DNA from: Acetobacter pomorum
GTDB lineage: Bacteria; Pseudomonadota; Alphaproteobacteria; Acetobacterales; Acetobacteraceae
Length of the DNA stretch: 64,000 nt
Direction of reading: 5' to 3'
NCBI RefSeq assembly: GCF_002738225.1
Contig: NZ_PEBQ01000093.1
Span: 248,001 to 312,000, forward strand
Both the position numbers and the translations under genes were made by a program. Below the pieces are notes generated by a model. That model was not told the origin of the DNA and made no database searches. It was given only the letters and a program-made list of their open reading frames with translations. Below, in pieces: positions 8,612-18,688 of the stretch. Position 1 is the first letter of the stretch. Each line of letters begins with the position of its first letter.

Positions 8612-9775
8612 TTAGCGGAAAATAATTTCCACGCGCCGGTTCTGCGCTTCCTTGGTGTTGGGGCCTGTTGTGACCAGCGGATGTGTTTCACCATATCCAT
8701 GAATATCAATGGTGGTGCCCGGCACGCCATCACGCATCAACTCGGCCTTCACCACTTCCGCACGGCGGATGGAAAGCCGCATATTGTATTCTTCACCCGC
8801 TTTCTGGCCCGGATGGGCAGAGGAGTTATCTGTATAGCCAGAAACCGTAATACGGGTAAGGGCCACATGCGCGGCGGCCTGCGCGGCAACACCCACAATG
8901 GAACGTGCCCTGTCTGTCAGGTCGGCTTTATCCCAATCAAAAAACACCAGATAGCTGCGGGCTGCAGCCGGGGCCGGTGCGGCCACAATAGGTGCTGGCG
9001 GCGGTGGGGGCGGAGCCGGATTGAATTCATACCGCAGCCCTAACATGAGCGTGTGGTTGAAATCGGTTTTCGTATCATGATGCCCGCTGGAGAACTGATA
9101 CGGATGGGTCTGGTTGATACTGTTAATAGTTCCGCCAATGGTGCCCCAAGATGTTGCACCATGAGATTGCGGGCCAAGCATGGTCCAGAACCGGTATTCC
9201 GCCGTGGCAGAAAGCCCCACAACCCACGGAATGGGGAAGGCGAGGCCAAAAATGCCCTGATAGGCAAAGTTGCCAAACGTGCCGCCCATTTTTTCTGCAA
9301 GCTGGTTGCCCGGTGCGGTTACGGATGTGCGCATGGCGGTCCAGCCATAGCCAATACCGGCCCCAAAATAGGGAAAGAGCCACGGCTTGCCGATATCCAG
9401 ATCAAACAGGGCGTTGGCCATAACGCCATAGGTCTGGCGGCGGCCATCTGCACGGCTGTTGAAGGTGTTGGTTACAAACCGCTGGTAATCCATGTTGCGG
9501 TAATCACCCTCAACTTCCACACGGAAGCCGTTACCCAGGCCCCACCCAATGGAGCCAATACCCGCGGCACCCGTGCGCCAGCGGTCTCGCCCATCGGGAA
9601 ACTGGCCAGACGTACGCACGCGCTGGTCTTGGTTAAAGGTGGCACCACCTTCACCCGCAATATAAAGCCCCTGCACAGGCTGGGCTTTTGCGGTTACGGC
9701 AGCACACAGCAGAAGCCCCGCGGCCAGCGGCGCAGAAAGCAGCGTTTGCGCAAGCAATTTCTGGCGCGGCTTCAT
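8612..9775 (-). CDS. OmpA-family outer membrane protein (paralogue 1)
   Basis: A 387-residue protein. ATG 9775 is chosen because GGGAG precedes it and a signal peptide follows directly (cleavage after AKA-QP). Residues about 27-250 form an outer-membrane beta-barrel with many Gly and aromatic residues. A Pro-rich linker (PPPPPPAP) leads to a C-terminal OmpA peptidoglycan-binding domain with GYTDNSSAHPG, NMRLSIRRAE and GYGETHPLV, ending NRRVEIIFR. It probably anchors the outer membrane to the wall. The protein at 51185-52315 shares the same architecture and most of the OmpA domain, so the two are paralogues. Confidence 0.9.
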   Translation of the reverse strand: MKPRQKLLAQTLLSAPLAAGLLLCAAVTAKAQPVQGLYIAGEGGATFNQDQRVRTSGQFPDGRDRWRTGAAGIGSIGWGLGNGFRVEVEGDYRNMDYQRFVTNTFNSRADGRRQTYGVMANALFDLDIGKPWLFPYFGAGIGYGWTAMRTSVTAPGNQLAEKMGGTFGNFAYQGIFGLAFPIPWVVGLSATAEYRFWTMLGPQSHGATSWGTIGGTINSINQTHPYQFSSGHHDTKTDFNHTLMLGLRYEFNPAPPPPPPAPIVAAPAPAAARSYLVFFDWDKADLTDRARSIVGVAAQAAAHVALTRITVSGYTDNSSAHPGQKAGEEYNMRLSIRRAEVVKAELMRDGVPGTTIDIHGYGETHPLVTTGPNTKEAQNRRVEIIFR

Positions 9776-9976
9776 GGTCTTCTCCCTGCTATGGCAGTAG
9801 TCGCGCGATACGTCCGGCATCGCATCTGGTAGTACGAAGGCACACATGCTTGCCTTCTTTGCTGTAAAGTTGCCCGCTGTGCAACAGGTAGAACGCCCTG
9901 TTGACACAAACAGACAGGTTTTATGTGTAATAAATGCCGCAGGCGTGTGCGATAAGCCACAATTAAGGATTTTGTA

Positions 9977-10318
9977 TCAGAGCAGTATTGCTTCAAACGA
10001 AGGGCTGAAGTTGTCCGATTCAATTTCCACAACCCATAAGTCGGGGTCAAATTTCACCTGACGTTCTATAAACGCCTGAATCTGTTGCGCATCAACGGGC
10101 GTATTACCTGTGGCGCGCAACCATGCGGGTTCACCTTCTGGCGTGCGGGTCTGGCTTAAAACCACGCCAGAACCGTTGCGCGCAGCCAACACCACCAAAA
10201 TCCCGCCTGCATCGGGGTCTCCCTTGCGCAACAGCATGGCGGAACGGCCATCCTGCCCGCTCTGGCGCAAAATGGCACGGGCCATGATATCGGTTTTCAG
10301 GCGTGGGGGAGGTGTCAT
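9977..10318 (-). CDS. DUF1491 family protein
   Basis: A 113-residue soluble protein of the alphaproteobacterial DUF1491 family. It starts LKTDIMARAILRQ, has the RKGDPDAGGILV stretch, and carries WVVEIES near the end. No catalytic motif is evident and the family role is unknown. It is the last gene of the long minus-strand cluster, nine bases after the S41 protease gene, so it is probably co-transcribed. Confidence 0.85.
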   Translation of the reverse strand: MTPPPRLKTDIMARAILRQSGQDGRSAMLLRKGDPDAGGILVVLAARNGSGVVLSQTRTPEGEPAWLRATGNTPVDAQQIQAFIERQVKFDPDLWVVEIESDNFSPSFEAILL

Positions 10319-10327
10319 TTATCTGCC

Positions 10328-12040
10328 TTATGGCGCAGCGGAAAGTTGGGGGGCGGTTACAGCATCATCAGGAATGGCGTTGATGGCGTTTTTGTACCAC
10401 TCCGGATTTTCCAGCACGCTGCGGGCCACGTTCACATCCCGGTCAGTGCCAAGGGCGGCAGGGCAGGTTTTGCGGATAGCCATGATCTGGGAAACGGGAA
10501 TCGGAAAACGCGCCGCGCGGGATGCCGTAATGGCGGCCTGATTGTCCACTTGCCCTGCAGCAAGATCATGCAGGCTTTTTTCAACATCAGCAGCGCCAAG
10601 GCTGGTGCAGATCTGTGGCATAACACCAAGGCCCTGCAGCGGCCAGTGGAGCGGCGCTATTACGCGGCTCCATGTTACAAACAGTTCTCCCTCATCGGGC
10701 AGCTGGGCCACGGTTTGTACCAGCCCCTTGCCCAATGTTGTGCTGCCAATCACTACAGCGCGGCGATGATCGGCCAGGGCTGCGGCCAGAATTTCTGCCG
10801 CACTTGCTGTGCGCCCATCTACCAGAATGGCAATAGGCAGGCCATTTGTCATATCGCCCCCTTGCACAGCCCAGATATGGTTGGCTTGTGAATCGCGCCC
10901 GCTGGTAACGGCCGCCACCCCTCTATCAAGCAATAGGGCAGCAGCGGTTACGGCCTGTTGCAGCACGCCACCACGGTTGCCGCGTAAATCTATAATCAGG
11001 CCTTTCAGGTGCGTATCCTGCACGGCCTGATCCAGATACTGGCTCATTTCCTCTGCTGTATCGGCAGAAAAAGCTGTTACGCGCAGCACCACAATGGAGC
11101 CACTGGCAAAGGCAAACACGGTTTCTGGCGGTGTTTTGGCGCGGCGCAAGGTAACGGTGCGGGCACGGCGCTGGCCGGGGGTGAGCAGGCGCAGCACAAC
11201 GGGGGTATCTTCCTCGCCCCGTAGCCATTCCATAACGGTTTGTGGCGTTTTGCCGGCGGTAAGGCGATTGTTGACGGAAAGCAGCCGGTCTCCCGTATCT
11301 ATGGCGGCTGTCCATGCCGGACCGTTGGCATTTATGGCGGAAATAACAAGGTAGCGCCCGTTTTGCCCCAAACTGATGCCAATATCGGCTTCTCCCCCTA
11401 CACGTGCGGCCCGGTCCGAGGTGGCGGAACTGGGGCCGATATAGCGGGAATAGGGGTCCAGATGGTTAAACAGTTCATCAAAAAAGGCCTGCACCAGTTC
11501 TTCGCGGCTGGCAGTACGCACGGCAAGGGAATGTGCGCGGGCACTTTCCAGAAAATCCACGGCAATCTGTGCCCAGTCATCCGCCGTGCCATCTGTGGGC
11601 ACAGAATGGGAGAGCAGGCTGGTCTGGCCAGAAAGAAGCTGGATATTGGCCCCGCGCGAATCGAAAGACAGGGAAGGATCCAGCGCAGAGAGGCTTGCCA
11701 GCCCCCAAAGCGTGAATTCCCGAAAACTGTGGGGCTCCAGCGTGCGGGGCTGTAAAAACTGAAGGCCCGTACTGATAACAGATTTGACCAGCAGCATATC
11801 CGGCACGGGCGTTTTATCTGCTACGGGCTGTTCCGGCATAGTGGGTGCGGATGAGGCAGCCTGGGCCGCAGTGGAGGGAGGTGCCGGTGTGGCATCTGGC
11901 ACAGACGCGCTGGAACTGTTTTGGGCATGCAGCGGTGCAGGCTGGCAAAAAAGCAACACAGCCAGCACCATGCCGGGCAGGGCGCGTGGCAGCCTGCGCA
12001 CGCGCCAGATAACGGCGTTTTCAGTGCGCATATAAGGCAT
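10328..12040 (-). CDS. S41-family (C-terminal processing) peptidase
   Basis: A 570-residue exported or membrane-anchored serine protease. The N-terminal hydrophobic stretch MVLAVLLFCQPAPLHA (about residues 24-39) is a signal sequence, followed by a Pro/Ala/Ser-rich linker to about residue 80. A PDZ domain covers about 205-300. The S41 domain carries the presumed catalytic Ser413 in GRTASAAEIL and Lys438 in TTLGKGLVQT. CtpA/Prc proteins trim periplasmic and envelope proteins. The start ATG overlaps the end of the RNase gene by 20 bases, indicating translational coupling. The start codon is uncertain by three codons. Confidence 0.88.
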   Translation of the reverse strand: MPYMRTENAVIWRVRRLPRALPGMVLAVLLFCQPAPLHAQNSSSASVPDATPAPPSTAAQAASSAPTMPEQPVADKTPVPDMLLVKSVISTGLQFLQPRTLEPHSFREFTLWGLASLSALDPSLSFDSRGANIQLLSGQTSLLSHSVPTDGTADDWAQIAVDFLESARAHSLAVRTASREELVQAFFDELFNHLDPYSRYIGPSSATSDRAARVGGEADIGISLGQNGRYLVISAINANGPAWTAAIDTGDRLLSVNNRLTAGKTPQTVMEWLRGEEDTPVVLRLLTPGQRRARTVTLRRAKTPPETVFAFASGSIVVLRVTAFSADTAEEMSQYLDQAVQDTHLKGLIIDLRGNRGGVLQQAVTAAALLLDRGVAAVTSGRDSQANHIWAVQGGDMTNGLPIAILVDGRTASAAEILAAALADHRRAVVIGSTTLGKGLVQTVAQLPDEGELFVTWSRVIAPLHWPLQGLGVMPQICTSLGAADVEKSLHDLAAGQVDNQAAITASRAARFPIPVSQIMAIRKTCPAALGTDRDVNVARSVLENPEWYKNAINAIPDDAVTAPQLSAAP

Positions 12041-14048
12041 CAGTCAGCTTCAGCATACCACGTGCAGGGCAGGTGCCCGCAAGAGTAACTGAAAGCGCGG
12101 CCCCACTTTGCACGCGGGGGTGATGTGCCGTGGCATGATTATGCTGCGAGTCGTCATTCATCCCTGTGCGATCCGGAAAAGCTGACCATGCAAGGAAAGA
12201 CGGAGTTCCGGTTTTCGTCAATCTCACCCGCAAGCCATGCCGCGTTGCTGTCATCACATGGGCGGACATTTTCTGGCCAATAAACGGGGCAAGAAAAAGA
12301 GCGGCCAATCTGTTCAGACTATCGTGCATGATGGTGGCTGCCCGGCGTTCTGTAAAGTTCAGGTGTGTTGCCAAAGCCACATCGGGCACCGGCACAGGCT
12401 TTGTGGAAGATGGCGCCATGTTGCCTGTGTGGAGGAGCGCACGGTGCGCCAGTAAATCCGCATAACGGCGGATGGGGCTTGTAAAATGCGTATAAAAGTT
12501 CAGCCGTAGGCCATAATGGGGCGCAGCATGCGGGCTGTAGCGTGCAACAGGGCGCGGGGTGTTGGGTGTGGGTTCTGCATGGGTGCGGAACAGCGCAGGC
12601 TGATTTTGCGCCTGTAATTCTTCTGCCGCAATCTGGTTGGCCAGAATCATGCACGCTGCCACCGTATTATGTGTTTCCAGCTGTTTACGCGGCAGAAAGG
12701 CACAGGGTTGCCCGTGGGCATCAAACTGTACGCACCAGCTTTCTTCTTCCCGCTCCATCACACCGCGTTGCTCACCCATCTGCCGCAGAATGGTCCCCAC
12801 AGCACGCAGCGCGGGCAATAAAGTGGGTGGTAAAGATGCGGCTGGATGATCGGCAGGCAGGGATGATCCGGTTGGAGCATCAAACACCTGCTGCACGTTT
12901 TCATATGTCAGGCGGGCCGCGCTTTGCATGATCCCCTGCCGCATTTGCGCAGAAGTAACGTGCCCCGTTGCGGTGAGGTGCACATCAGCAAACAGGCAGA
13001 GCCGATCCTGCCCCGGCAGGAGAGAGCAGGCCTGCGCAGAAAGAGCCAGCGGTAGCATGGGTACCACTCTGTCTGGCAGATAAATGGAATTGCCGCGCTC
13101 CTGCGCTTCCTTGTCCAGTGCGGAGCCGGGTTTGACCCAATGCGCCACATCGGCAATGGCCACAATAAGGTGAAAGCCGTTTTCTGTGGGTTCGGCCCAG
13201 AGCGCATCATCAAAGTCATGCGCAGAGGCATCATCAATGGTGATAAGCGGCAGGTGGCGTAAATCTGTGCGGCCAGAAGGTGCTGGTGCGCCCTGCAAAG
13301 TAGCACTTTGCTGTGCGATCTGCCGGGCTTCAGCCTCGGCCTGCTCTGAAAATGCAGTGGGTGGATGATGGATCAGCAGGCTGAGGCGTGAGGGCATGCC
13401 TGCCTCATCAGCACGCCCCAAAATGCTATGTACACAGCCTGCATAAGTGCCATCGGGCTGAACATGAGGCGTTGCAAGCCCAATCTGCCCTAGTGTGAGG
13501 GGGAGAGAACTTGCGTTTTCTTCTGGCGTAAGCGGCAGGTTTAGCCGTGCATCACAGGGCAGTAGCAGATGTTCTGGCGTGCTGGCGGGGGTAACGGGCA
13601 GGTTGTTATCAAGCCGGGTAAGCAGCCGCAGGCCGCGGGCCTCGCGCTTTTGGGGGCCCGTTGCCGGGCGTAGGCGCACAAGCACGATATCGCCGGGAAA
13701 GAGATATGGCGTATCCGGCGGCTTTATCAGTAATACAACAGGGCGGGAGAATGCATCATCGGCTAAAAAGCCAGCCGCGTTGCCATCTTCCCGAATATAG
13801 GCAACCCGCATGCGGGCTACATCTGGCAGGCCGATGGATGCCTTGAGTGTTCCGGGTGCAAGATCCAGCAAATCCCCCGCAACAGCCATATCGTGCAGCA
13901 GGGCGCGTATGGGGGCTTTTTGCCGCATGGAAAGCTGGAAATTGCGCAAAATGTCCGTCAGCCCCGTGGGGCTTCCGGTATGGCTTTCAAGAAAAGCCCG
14001 TAGCTCCTGCGCTGATGGCAGAGCAGAAACATACGGGCTTGCCGACAT
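12021..14048 (-). CDS. rnr: RNase II/RNase R family 3'-5' exoribonuclease
   Basis: A 675-residue RNB-domain nuclease that degrades structured RNA processively. Visible are the catalytic Asp cluster in TIDDASAHDFDDALW (about residues 255-270) and the RNB C-terminal motif HFTSPIRRYADL. The N-terminus has a winged-helix/cold-shock part. It is shorter than Escherichia coli RNase R: only a partial S1-like segment follows RNB and there is no Lys-rich tail. It lies six bases after topA, in the usual alphaproteobacterial order. Confidence 0.9.
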   Translation of the reverse strand: MSASPYVSALPSAQELRAFLESHTGSPTGLTDILRNFQLSMRQKAPIRALLHDMAVAGDLLDLAPGTLKASIGLPDVARMRVAYIREDGNAAGFLADDAFSRPVVLLIKPPDTPYLFPGDIVLVRLRPATGPQKREARGLRLLTRLDNNLPVTPASTPEHLLLPCDARLNLPLTPEENASSLPLTLGQIGLATPHVQPDGTYAGCVHSILGRADEAGMPSRLSLLIHHPPTAFSEQAEAEARQIAQQSATLQGAPAPSGRTDLRHLPLITIDDASAHDFDDALWAEPTENGFHLIVAIADVAHWVKPGSALDKEAQERGNSIYLPDRVVPMLPLALSAQACSLLPGQDRLCLFADVHLTATGHVTSAQMRQGIMQSAARLTYENVQQVFDAPTGSSLPADHPAASLPPTLLPALRAVGTILRQMGEQRGVMEREEESWCVQFDAHGQPCAFLPRKQLETHNTVAACMILANQIAAEELQAQNQPALFRTHAEPTPNTPRPVARYSPHAAPHYGLRLNFYTHFTSPIRRYADLLAHRALLHTGNMAPSSTKPVPVPDVALATHLNFTERRAATIMHDSLNRLAALFLAPFIGQKMSAHVMTATRHGLRVRLTKTGTPSFLAWSAFPDRTGMNDDSQHNHATAHHPRVQSGAALSVTLAGTCPARGMLKLTDALYAH

Positions 14049-14054
14049 GACAGA

Positions 14055-16748
14055 TTACTCGGTCTCGGCTTTTTTCTTGCGTGTTGTGGTGGTGGCCTTC
14101 TTTTTGGCAGGTGCCTTTTTCTTGGGCGCTGCCTTTTCCGCACCTTCTTCATCAGCCTTGGCTGTGCTTTTGGTTGCGGTTTTCTTTTTGGCTGCCGTTT
14201 TGGTGGTGGTGGCTTTCTTTTTGGCACCAGCCTTGGCTTTAAGGGGCTTACCCTTATCTGCCAGCAGGGCCACGGCCTCATCCAGCGTTACGGCATCCAT
14301 ATCTGTGCCGCGCGGCAGGGTGGCCACCATCTGGCCATGCTGCACATAGGGGCCAAAGCGGCCTTTGCGCACCATAACCGGTTCACCATCCTTGGGGTGC
14401 ACGCCCAGATTGCGGATGGAGGCCAGTTTTTTGGCCAGCGCATCCACCGCGCGGTTAAGCCCGATGGTCAGAACATCATCGTCCTTGTCCAAAGATCCAT
14501 ACACCGCACCCATTTTTACAAACGGACCAAAACGCCCAAGCCCGGCCTGAATAGGCTCACCCGTTTCAGGGTGGATACCCACAAGGCGCGGCAGGGAGAG
14601 CAGGCCAAGTGCCTGATCGAGCGTTATGCTTTCCGCATTGATGTTTTTGGGCAGGGAAGCCCGTTTGGGCTTGGCCTTTTTATCTTCCGGGTTGGGTTCA
14701 CCCTGCTGCACGTACAGGCCCCACGGGCCTTGGCGCAGAGTAATATCCTCACCTGTTTCCGGGTTCTGGCCCAAAAGGCGCATGCCGTCCTTCAGGGCAA
14801 CATCATCCCCTTCTTCTGCGCTATCGGCTGTCAGACGGCGGGTGTACTGGCATTCCGGGTAGTTGGAGCAGCCAATAAACGCGCCATAACGGCCCAGCTT
14901 CAGCCCAAGGCGGCCTGTGCCGCAGGAGGGGCAAACCCGTGGGTCTGATCCATCCGCCCGTTCAGGAAAGAAGAATGGCCCCAGATCCTTATCGAGCGCA
15001 TTGAGCACATCGGTAATGGTGAGTTCCTTGGTGCTGGCCACGGCTTTGGAAAAGTCATTCCAGAACGCGGCCAGAACCTGCTTCCACTGTGCGCGTCCGC
15101 CGGAAATATCATCCAGCAGTTCTTCAAGGCTGGCGGTAAAGCCCGTATCCACATACCGCTCAAAGAACGAGACAAGGAAGGCCGTGACCAGCCGCCCGCG
15201 TGCTTCGGGCACAAAGCGGCGGTTTTCTAGGCGCACATAGCTGCGGTCCTGCAACACGGTCAGAATGGAAGCGTAGGTGGATGGGCGACCAATGCCCAGC
15301 TCTTCCATTTTTTTGACCAGCGATGCTTCGGAATAACGTGGTGGCGGCTGGGTGAAGTGCTGCTCGGCCTCCACCTTTTCACGCTTGAGCGGGTCTTTTT
15401 CCTGCATGCTGGGCAGCATGCGGGCATCATCATCCGCTGCTTTTTCCGTATCATCACGCCCTTCACGGTAGAGCTTGAGAAAGCCCTCAAACGTGATGAT
15501 GGAGCCATTGGCACGCAGCACGGTTTGGCCGGAGGGGCCTGCAATATCTACCGCTACCTGATCCAGCGATGCGGATTCCATCTGGCTGGCAACAGCACGC
15601 TTCCACACCAGTTCGTACAACCGGCGCTGATCACTGTTCAGGAACCGAGCAACAGATTCGGGCGTGCGGGACACATCGGTGGGGCGCACGGCTTCATGCG
15701 CTTCCTGCGCGTTCTTGACCTTGGAGGTATAGATACGTGGCTTGGCAGGCACGTATTCCGCGCCAATTTTCTGGCCAATATGCTGGCGAATGGCGTTGAC
15801 GGCTTCCTGCGCCATCGTCACGCCATCGGTTCGCATATAGGTGATCAAACCTACGGTTTCACCGCCCAGATCCATCCCTTCATAAAGTTGCTGGGCGGTG
15901 CGCATGGTGGTTTGCGCGCTCATGCCCAACTTGCGGGAGGCTTCCTGCTGCAAGGTGGAAGTGGTGAACGGCGGCTGCGGATTACGGCGAACCTTGCGGC
16001 GCTCGATAGATTTGACGGCAAGGTTTTCAGCTTCCACCGCCTTTTTGGCGGCCTCGGCCAGTTCCGCATTGTGCAGATCAAACTGATCCAGCTTTTTGCC
16101 GTTCAGATATGTCAGCCGTGCGGTAAAGGCGGCACCTGCTGGTGTGAGCAGCGATGCAATAACGCTCCAGTATTCCCGCGGTTTGAAAACCTCAATCTCG
16201 GCTTCGCGCTCACAAATCAGGCGCAGCGCCACAGATTGTACACGCCCCGCACTGCGAGACCCCGGCAGCTTGCGCCACAACACGGGGGAAAGCGTAAAGC
16301 CCACCAGATAATCCAGCGCCCGGCGGGCCAGATAGGCCTCAATCAGCGGGAAATCCAGATCCCGCGGGTGTTCCATGGCGTAGCGGATGGCGGATTTGGT
16401 AATTTCGTTAAACGTAACGCGCTGAACGTCCACCCCTTTCAGGGCTTTGCGTTCTTCCAGCATGGCGCGCACATGCCATGATATGGCTTCACCCTCACGG
16501 TCCGGGTCAGTGGCCAGATACAGTCGGTGGGCACCTTTAAGCGCCTTGGCAATGGCGGCAACCTGCTTCATGCCCCGCTCATCAGACTGCCACTTCATGG
16601 CAAAGTCTTCATCCGGCAGCACGGAGCCATCCTTGGGGGGCAGATCACGCACATGCCCAAAGGAGGCCAGCACCGTGTAGCCCTCACCCAGATATTTGTT
16701 GATCGTTTTTGCCTTTGCGGGCGATTCGACCACAACAACGTCAGTCAT
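14055..16748 (-). CDS. topA: DNA topoisomerase I
   Basis: An 897-residue type IA topoisomerase that relaxes negative supercoils. It opens with the TOPRIM fold (VVVESPAKAKTINKYLG; metal site TDPDREGEAI). The active-site Tyr lies in GLITYMRTDGVT. A four-cysteine zinc ribbon (CPSCGTGR...CSNYPEC) is followed by two further topo C-terminal repeats (FGPFVKMG, FGPYVQHG). The last 80 residues are a Lys/Ala-rich tail typical of actinobacterial and alphaproteobacterial TopA, likely to aid DNA binding. It sits between dprA (29-base gap) and rnr (6-base gap). Confidence 0.96.
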   Translation of the reverse strand: MTDVVVVESPAKAKTINKYLGEGYTVLASFGHVRDLPPKDGSVLPDEDFAMKWQSDERGMKQVAAIAKALKGAHRLYLATDPDREGEAISWHVRAMLEERKALKGVDVQRVTFNEITKSAIRYAMEHPRDLDFPLIEAYLARRALDYLVGFTLSPVLWRKLPGSRSAGRVQSVALRLICEREAEIEVFKPREYWSVIASLLTPAGAAFTARLTYLNGKKLDQFDLHNAELAEAAKKAVEAENLAVKSIERRKVRRNPQPPFTTSTLQQEASRKLGMSAQTTMRTAQQLYEGMDLGGETVGLITYMRTDGVTMAQEAVNAIRQHIGQKIGAEYVPAKPRIYTSKVKNAQEAHEAVRPTDVSRTPESVARFLNSDQRRLYELVWKRAVASQMESASLDQVAVDIAGPSGQTVLRANGSIITFEGFLKLYREGRDDTEKAADDDARMLPSMQEKDPLKREKVEAEQHFTQPPPRYSEASLVKKMEELGIGRPSTYASILTVLQDRSYVRLENRRFVPEARGRLVTAFLVSFFERYVDTGFTASLEELLDDISGGRAQWKQVLAAFWNDFSKAVASTKELTITDVLNALDKDLGPFFFPERADGSDPRVCPSCGTGRLGLKLGRYGAFIGCSNYPECQYTRRLTADSAEEGDDVALKDGMRLLGQNPETGEDITLRQGPWGLYVQQGEPNPEDKKAKPKRASLPKNINAESITLDQALGLLSLPRLVGIHPETGEPIQAGLGRFGPFVKMGAVYGSLDKDDDVLTIGLNRAVDALAKKLASIRNLGVHPKDGEPVMVRKGRFGPYVQHGQMVATLPRGTDMDAVTLDEAVALLADKGKPLKAKAGAKKKATTTKTAAKKKTATKSTAKADEEGAEKAAPKKKAPAKKKATTTTRKKKAETE

Positions 16749-16777
16749 ACTCTCTCCGACCTGCCTGCAAGCAGCAC

Positions 16778-18016
16778 TTACCCTGCCGTTTCTGCCTGAT
16801 TATCCGCCAGACCGACCATGCCCCCAGAATAGGTGGTGACGCAGCCAGAAAGCTCAAGTTCCGTGAGCGCGACAAGCACGGCAGAAGCCGAGAACTGGCA
16901 GCGCCTAATCAGATCGTCAACCGCTATAGGCGTAAAGGAGAGGAGCGAAAGCAGGTTTTTGTGCACATCCTGTACGGGAAAAGGCGCTGAAAAATGCGGT
17001 TTTGGGGCTGTTGGCGCTTTTTCATCCACATTTTTGGGAGATGCAAAAAATGCGGGTTCTGGCGGGTCTGAAACAAAAGGCAGACCGCTTTGGGCGGGAG
17101 AAACAGATTTTTTCTGGTGTGATGGAGAAGAACTGGTTGGGGAAACCGCAAAAGCATCGGGTTGCGTGGGAATTGGCGGTAAATGCGGCAGAATGTCTGC
17201 AACGCTTTCTGTTAGAAGAGCGCCATTACGCAAAAGATTGTTACTGCCCCGGCAACGCGGGTCTAGCGGTGATCCGGGAACAGCAAATAACTCCCGCCCA
17301 TAATCCACCACCATGCGGGCGGTAATAAGTGTGCCAGAATGGGGTGCTGCTTCCACCACCACGCAGCCAAGGCCCAGCCCCGCAATAAGCCGGTTACGGC
17401 GCGGAAAATGGCGGGCCAAAGGCGCTGTGCCCAGTGGCGCTTCTGTTACCACCGCGCCTTTTTGAGCAATTTCTGCCTGAAGGTTGGCGTTTTCTGGCGG
17501 GTAGGGGCAATCCAGCCCACCAGCAATGGCGGCAATGGTGCAACCCTGTCGATGCAGCGCACCTTTATGGGCGGCTTTATCAATACCGCGTGCCAAGCCG
17601 GAAATTACACTCAGCCCGGCTTCCACCAGCTCTGTTGCAAGGCTTTCTGCCAGCCGCATACCCTGTGCCGAGGCATTGCGTGCCCCCACAATGCTCACCC
17701 CCGCACGGCTGAGGCATGAGACATCGCCCAACACACTCAGCACGGGTGGTGCATCTGGAATCTGGCGCAAAAAAGCAGGGTAATCTGCATCAAAAAGTGT
17801 GAGGAAACAGCCACCCATCTGCAAGGTAGCGTCTATTTCCCGCATCACCACATCCAGGGGTGGTATAACCGGTTGGTTACGCCCGCGTACAGGCAGATAA
17901 GGTAGGGCTTCCAGCGCTTCTGCGGCAGAGCCATATTTATCTACCAGTTTCCGCCATGTGCGGGGGCCAACCTGTTCGGTACGGGCCAGACGAAGGCAGG
18001 CGGGCAGAGATGTCAT
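16778..18016 (-). CDS. dprA: DNA-processing protein DprA (natural transformation)
   Basis: A 412-residue DprA/Smf protein that loads RecA on incoming single-stranded DNA. It has an N-terminal SAM-like region, the Rossmann core (SIVGARNASAQG, ISGLARGIDKAAH, residues about 105-270), then a low-complexity Ser/Pro-rich linker. The C-terminal winged helix (LLSLLSFTPIAVDDLIRRC) is the DprA3-type domain. The linker is unusually long. It is downstream of plsY with a 30-base gap. With comEC on the other side of gltX, two competence genes lie within 9 kb. Confidence 0.93.
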   Translation of the reverse strand: MTSLPACLRLARTEQVGPRTWRKLVDKYGSAAEALEALPYLPVRGRNQPVIPPLDVVMREIDATLQMGGCFLTLFDADYPAFLRQIPDAPPVLSVLGDVSCLSRAGVSIVGARNASAQGMRLAESLATELVEAGLSVISGLARGIDKAAHKGALHRQGCTIAAIAGGLDCPYPPENANLQAEIAQKGAVVTEAPLGTAPLARHFPRRNRLIAGLGLGCVVVEAAPHSGTLITARMVVDYGRELFAVPGSPLDPRCRGSNNLLRNGALLTESVADILPHLPPIPTQPDAFAVSPTSSSPSHQKKSVSPAQSGLPFVSDPPEPAFFASPKNVDEKAPTAPKPHFSAPFPVQDVHKNLLSLLSFTPIAVDDLIRRCQFSASAVLVALTELELSGCVTTYSGGMVGLADNQAETAG

Positions 18017-18046
18017 GTGTGGGGAATCAGGCAGCCAAACTGCGGA

Positions 18047-18688
18047 TCACGACTTTTTTTCACCAATCCGCGGTTCTTTTCCGGTGAAAATACGGACAAT
18101 GTTTTCATGATGCCGCGCAATCACCAAGACGCTGATAAGCACGGCTGCGAGCGGTTTGGGAGAAGCCTGAAAAGAAAAACCATACAGCCCCAACAGCACG
18201 ATGGGCATAATGAGGAAAGCCACCAGTGCCCCGGCAGAGGAAATGCGTGTGATCTTGGCAACGCTCAGCCACGTGGCGCAGCCAAGCAGACCCGTAATGG
18301 GAGAAAGCGCCAACATGGCACCCAGCCCGGTTGCAACACCCTTGCCGCCTTTAAACCCCAGAAAGACCGGATAACAGTGCCCCACCACAGCAGCCAGAGC
18401 CGCCACAGTTGTGGTGCGATCTGAAAAATCGGGCGGCGTCATAATCCATGCAATGGCAACGGCCAAAAAGCCCTTGGCAGCATCCAGCAACAGCGTTGCG
18501 GCGGCCAGATCCTTACGCCCTGTGCGCAATACGTTGGTGGCCCCGATATTGCCGGAGCCGATTTTACGTAAATCTCCCGCACCCGTCAGATTGGTCAGAA
18601 GTAGGCCAAAAGGCACGCTGCCCAGCGTGTACCCCATGAACGCCATGGCAGCCACAAGCTTTAAGGCATAGGGAGGCAGGGATTCCAT
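18047..18688 (-). CDS. plsY: Acyl-phosphate:glycerol-3-phosphate acyltransferase
   Basis: A 213-residue inner membrane enzyme that makes lysophosphatidate from acyl-phosphate and glycerol-3-phosphate, the first step of phospholipid synthesis. The three family motifs are present: GSVPFGLLL, GSGNIGATNVLR and the Gly-rich FKGGKGVATGLG. About five membrane segments are predicted. Its start codon overlaps the pyrC stop in TAATG, so translation is coupled. This is a conserved neighbour pair in alphaproteobacteria. Confidence 0.95.
   Translation of the reverse strand: MESLPPYALKLVAAMAFMGYTLGSVPFGLLLTNLTGAGDLRKIGSGNIGATNVLRTGRKDLAAATLLLDAAKGFLAVAIAWIMTPPDFSDRTTTVAALAAVVGHCYPVFLGFKGGKGVATGLGAMLALSPITGLLGCATWLSVAKITRISSAGALVAFLIMPIVLLGLYGFSFQASPKPLAAVLISVLVIARHHENIVRIFTGKEPRIGEKKS

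Noticed and set aside
15357-16481. 374-codon plus-strand frame inside topA
   Set aside because: It is antisense to a conserved gene with complete motifs.
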